Shown here piece by piece: positions 60,977-64,000 of a stretch of 64,000 nucleotides of DNA. The position numbers were made by a program, and so were the translations under genes. The notes below the pieces were generated by a model. The model made no database searches. It had not been told where the DNA came from and saw only the letters and a program-made list of their open reading frames with translations. The DNA comes from Pseudobutyrivibrio sp. (GTDB lineage Bacteria; Bacillota; Clostridia; Lachnospirales; Lachnospiraceae). Positions within the stretch are counted from its first letter, which is position 1. Each line of letters begins with the position of its first letter. The stretch is from the NCBI RefSeq assembly GCF_017471675.1, contig NZ_JAFUSK010000002.1, positions 17,851 through 81,850 on the forward strand, in the 5' to 3' direction.

Positions 60977-63900
60977 ATGGATCAAATGAGTTTTTATGAT
61001 GTGTTTCCTAATATGGATGCAGAGAACGACCTTGAGGCAGCCCTTAGTGATGCTACAGTTACTAAGGTTAGTACAGGTCGTAATAAAGATGATATAAGGA
61101 TTTATGTTACCTTTAATACTCTGATTCCTAAGCGTCGTATCTGGCACTTGGAAAAGTCCATTAAGAAACAGTTTTTCCCTAATAATGGTGTGACAATCAG
61201 AATTTTAGAAGATTTTGATTTGTCTAGTCAGTATACACCATCTAATCTTATAAGTTCATATAATGATAGTATTTTAGAGGAGCTAGAGGATAGAAGTGCT
61301 CTTCTTTTTAACATATATAAAAAAGCCGATGTAGATGTTACAGACGAGGGACATCTAAAGGTTACAATAGAAGATACAGTTATTGGTAGAGAAAAGGAGC
61401 ACGAGCTTTTTGACGTGCTTCATTCTATTATTTGTAGACGTTGTCATCAGGATATTGTAATTGATTTTGATTACAAAGAGCCTGTTAAGAGTAAGTATCT
61501 TGAAAATGCAATCAAGGAAATGGAAAACAAGATTGCAGCAATCAATTCTAGAACAAATGCTATAGAGGAAAAGGAAGAGGAGAAAAAGGCTAAAGAATCT
61601 GCTGATGAAAAAGATGCACCAGAGGAGCCAGAGAAAAAGATTATCAAGCCTCTTACTAAATCAGATGACCCGGATGTTATCTATGGTAATGAGATACTTG
61701 AGAATGCCACTCCTCTTGAGGATATTAATGGAGAGCAGCTAGGTCCTATTGTAATTAGAGGACAGCTTACAGCTTTAGAATTTAGAGAAACTAAAAAGGG
61801 CGGATATTTTGGTACTGGTGCCATTACAGATTTTACAGATTCTATCTCTGTTAAATTCTTCTTTAGTGATGCTGACCAGGGTCGATTGCTTGAAAGCGCT
61901 CTTAGTGTAGGCGGCTTTTATAAGATTGCCGGTAAGCTTGATGAGGATATATATTCCAAGGAGCTTACTGTAGGACGTATTAATTCTATTCAAAAGATAC
62001 GTGATTTTAGAGTAGTAAGACAAGACACAGCTGTAGAAAAACGTGTGGAGCTTCACTGCCATACTAAGATGTCAGATTTTGATGGCGTATCAGAGATTAC
62101 CACAATTATCAATCGTGCTATGGCGTGGGGGCATAAGGCTCTTGCGATTACAGACCATGGTGTTGTTCAGGCTTTCTGTGATGCAGATCACATGAAGGGC
62201 TTAGGAGATTTTAAGGTAATTTATGGTTGTGAGATTTATCTTGTAGATGATACCAAACAGATTGTCACTAACGATAGAGGACAGTCTCTTAGAGGAGAGT
62301 TTGTCGTATTTGATATTGAAACAACAGGCTTTAACCCTCGTACCTGTAAGATTATAGAAATCGGTGCGGTAAAGATTGTTGACGGACAGGTAGTAGATAG
62401 ATTTTCAGAGTTTGTTAATCCCGAGGTTCCTATTCCATACAAAATAACAGAGCTTACATCAATTAAGGATGAAATGGTAGAGGACGCTCCTACAATTGAT
62501 GTAATTTTGCCTAGGTTTATGGAATTTTGCAAGGGGACTGTACTTGTTGCTCATAATGCAGGCTTTGATACTAGCTTTATTAGACATAACTGTAAGCTAC
62601 TTGGATTAGAGTACGATTTTACCCATGTGGATACAGTTGAGATGGCAAGATATTTGCATCCAAATATGGCAAGGTTTAACCTAGATGCTGTATGTAAAGC
62701 AGAGAATCTTGTAAACGAGCATCACCATAGAGCTGTAGATGATGCCGAAGTTACATCTAAGATATTTGAAAAATTTATTGTCAAGCTTGAGGCTGAAAAT
62801 ATTTTTACACTTACAGAGTTAAATGCTCACAGTAAGCCTGGGGCAGAACAGATTAAAAAGATGCGAAGCAATCACTGTATCGTCCTTGCTAAGAATGATT
62901 TGGGCCGTATTAATCTTTATAGATTGGTTTCTGAATCTCATCTTTATTATTTCAGCAGACATCCTAGGGTTCCTAAGAGCTTGCTTGAAGAATGTAGAGA
63001 AGGTCTTATTATAGGCTCTGCCTGCGAGGCTGGTGAGCTTTATGATGCTATTGTTGATGGTAGAGATGAATCAGAGATTATGCGAATAGCTAATTTCTAC
63101 GATTATCTCGAAATTCAGCCTGTAGGCAACAACGAATTTATGATTCGCTCTGAAAAGAGCAAATACGAAAATATTAATTCCGTTAAGGATTTACAGGAAA
63201 TCAATAAGCAGATTGTTGCTTTGGGAGAGGAATTAAATAAACCTGTAGTAGCCACCTGTGATGTGCATTTTCTCGATCCTGAGGATGAAGTTTATAGACG
63301 AATCATTATGGCTAATAAAGGCTTTGATGATGCTGATCAGCAGGCACCTCTTTATTTACATACAACAGATGAGATGCTAGAGGAATTTGCATATCTTGGT
63401 CTTGCAAAGGCACATGAGGTTGTTGTAGAAAACACTAACAGGATTGCAGATATGTGTGAGCGCATCCACCCGGTTCGTCCTGATAAATGTCCTCCTGTAA
63501 TTGAACATTCGGAAGAGGATTTAAGACGTATATGTGAGACAAGAGCCCATGAGGTATATGGACCTGAGCTTCCTGAAATAGTATCAGCAAGATTAGAGCG
63601 AGAGCTTAATTCAATCATTGGTAATGGATACTCCGTTATGTACATCATTGCCCAGAAGCTTGTTTGGAAATCAAACGAAGATGGTTATCTGGTAGGTTCC
63701 CGTGGTTCCGTAGGTTCTTCCTTTGCAGCGACAATGGCTGGTATCACAGAGGTTAACCCGCTTCCTCCACATTATAGATGTCCTAATTGCTTCTATGTTG
63801 ATTTTGATGGCCCAGAGGTACAGGAAATAGTTAACCAGGGACTATCAGGTGTAGATATGCCGGATAAAATCTGTCCTAAATGTGGCAAGCCTCTTGCTAA

Positions 63901-64000
63901 GGATGGGTTTGATATTCCATTCGAAACCTTCCTTGGATTCAAGGGTGATAAGGAGCCTGATATCGATTTGAACTTCTCAAACGAATATCAGTCAAAGGCT
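60977..64000 (+). CDS. polC: DNA polymerase III alpha subunit, PolC type (3' end outside window)
   Basis: The first 1008 codons of a protein usually ~1450 residues long. In order: an N-terminal domain, OB fold (about 255-340), a PHP domain beginning LHCHTKMSDFDG, and an inserted DEDDh proofreading exonuclease (VVFDIETTGF, then HNAGFDTSFI and HHRAVDDAEVT). The PHP domain then resumes, followed by the palm with GSRGSVGSSF. A four-cysteine zinc site is formed by CPNC and CPKC. The catalytic DxD is in EPDIDLNF at the edge. PolC is the main replicative polymerase of low-GC Gram-positives. SD CTGGAG. Confidence 0.97.
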   Translation, partial: MDQMSFYDVFPNMDAENDLEAALSDATVTKVSTGRNKDDIRIYVTFNTLIPKRRIWHLEKSIKKQFFPNNGVTIRILEDFDLSSQYTPSNLISSYNDSILEELEDRSALLFNIYKKADVDVTDEGHLKVTIEDTVIGREKEHELFDVLHSIICRRCHQDIVIDFDYKEPVKSKYLENAIKEMENKIAAINSRTNAIEEKEEEKKAKESADEKDAPEEPEKKIIKPLTKSDDPDVIYGNEILENATPLEDINGEQLGPIVIRGQLTALEFRETKKGGYFGTGAITDFTDSISVKFFFSDADQGRLLESALSVGGFYKIAGKLDEDIYSKELTVGRINSIQKIRDFRVVRQDTAVEKRVELHCHTKMSDFDGVSEITTIINRAMAWGHKALAITDHGVVQAFCDADHMKGLGDFKVIYGCEIYLVDDTKQIVTNDRGQSLRGEFVVFDIETTGFNPRTCKIIEIGAVKIVDGQVVDRFSEFVNPEVPIPYKITELTSIKDEMVEDAPTIDVILPRFMEFCKGTVLVAHNAGFDTSFIRHNCKLLGLEYDFTHVDTVEMARYLHPNMARFNLDAVCKAENLVNEHHHRAVDDAEVTSKIFEKFIVKLEAENIFTLTELNAHSKPGAEQIKKMRSNHCIVLAKNDLGRINLYRLVSESHLYYFSRHPRVPKSLLEECREGLIIGSACEAGELYDAIVDGRDESEIMRIANFYDYLEIQPVGNNEFMIRSEKSKYENINSVKDLQEINKQIVALGEELNKPVVATCDVHFLDPEDEVYRRIIMANKGFDDADQQAPLYLHTTDEMLEEFAYLGLAKAHEVVVENTNRIADMCERIHPVRPDKCPPVIEHSEEDLRRICETRAHEVYGPELPEIVSARLERELNSIIGNGYSVMYIIAQKLVWKSNEDGYLVGSRGSVGSSFAATMAGITEVNPLPPHYRCPNCFYVDFDGPEVQEIVNQGLSGVDMPDKICPKCGKPLAKDGFDIPFETFLGFKGDKEPDIDLNFSNEYQSKA

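Noticed and set aside
60854-61147. 97-codon minus-strand frame across the polC leader
   Set aside because: It crosses the hairpin and the start of polC and has no family pattern or ribosome site.
1-64000. CRISPR arrays, insertion sequences, prophage, tRNA or rRNA genes
   Set aside because: I looked for direct repeats with spacers, transposase-like proteins and cloverleaf sequences and saw none; a short or divergent element could still be missed by eye.

Overview
The window is a single stretch of low-GC Gram-positive chromosome. Gene order, AT-rich codon use, strong Shine-Dalgarno (SD) sites and frequent TTG starts point to a motile member of the Lachnospiraceae (Butyrivibrio / Pseudobutyrivibrio / Roseburia type). 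That placement rests on gene content and my recollection of protein families; no search was run. Almost everything is on the + strand. The exceptions are a truncated membrane GGDEF protein at the left edge and one small DUF1292 gene.

Layout. 1-3988: a membrane diguanylate cyclase divergent from a three-gene unit (VTC-domain protein, DUF4956 membrane protein, beta-helix lipoprotein). 4000-11300: gltX, a UvrD-type helicase, a convergent DUF1292 gene, a GH13 debranching-enzyme homologue that has lost most catalytic residues, a DUF5662 protein and trpS. 11331-17110: comM/yifB, dprA, topA and codY. 17310-50982: one flagellar/chemotaxis cluster in Bacillus-like order, broken once after flgE by a terminator, a GC-rich structured element and a new promoter in front of motA. 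51000-52900: rpsB and tsf behind a structured leader. 52964-54672: a NodB-type deacetylase and a bactofilin. 54696-60816: pyrH, frr, uppS, cdsA, dxr, rseP, ispG. 60977-64000: the first 1008 codons of polC, preceded by a long hairpin.

How it fits together. The flagellar cluster encodes the rod (flgB, flgC, fliE), MS ring and switch (fliF, fliG, fliM, fliY), the export machine (fliH, fliI, fliJ, fliO, fliP, fliQ, fliR, flhB, flhA), hook (fliK, flgD, flgE), motor (motA, motB, fliL, a MotE-like protein), placement factors (flhF, flhG), a PilZ c-di-GMP effector, the CheY/B/A/W/C/D pathway and the late sigma factor. Flagellin, cap and chemoreceptor genes are not in the window. codY sits just upstream, and CodY-box-like sites lie at codY itself, before motA and before the GGDEF gene, so nutrient sensing may connect to motility and c-di-GMP. 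The right end is the usual Firmicutes translation, isoprenoid and lipid housekeeping block.

Most interesting unexplained items: the 132-nt GC-rich structured element between flgE and motA; the 18-bp-stem hairpin with alternative pairing partners before polC; the SD-sequestering leader of flgE; the rpsB leader; the GH13 pseudoenzyme; and an abrupt GC and codon-use shift in the last ~170 bp of ispG. No CRISPR array, prophage, insertion sequence, tRNA or rRNA gene was seen.
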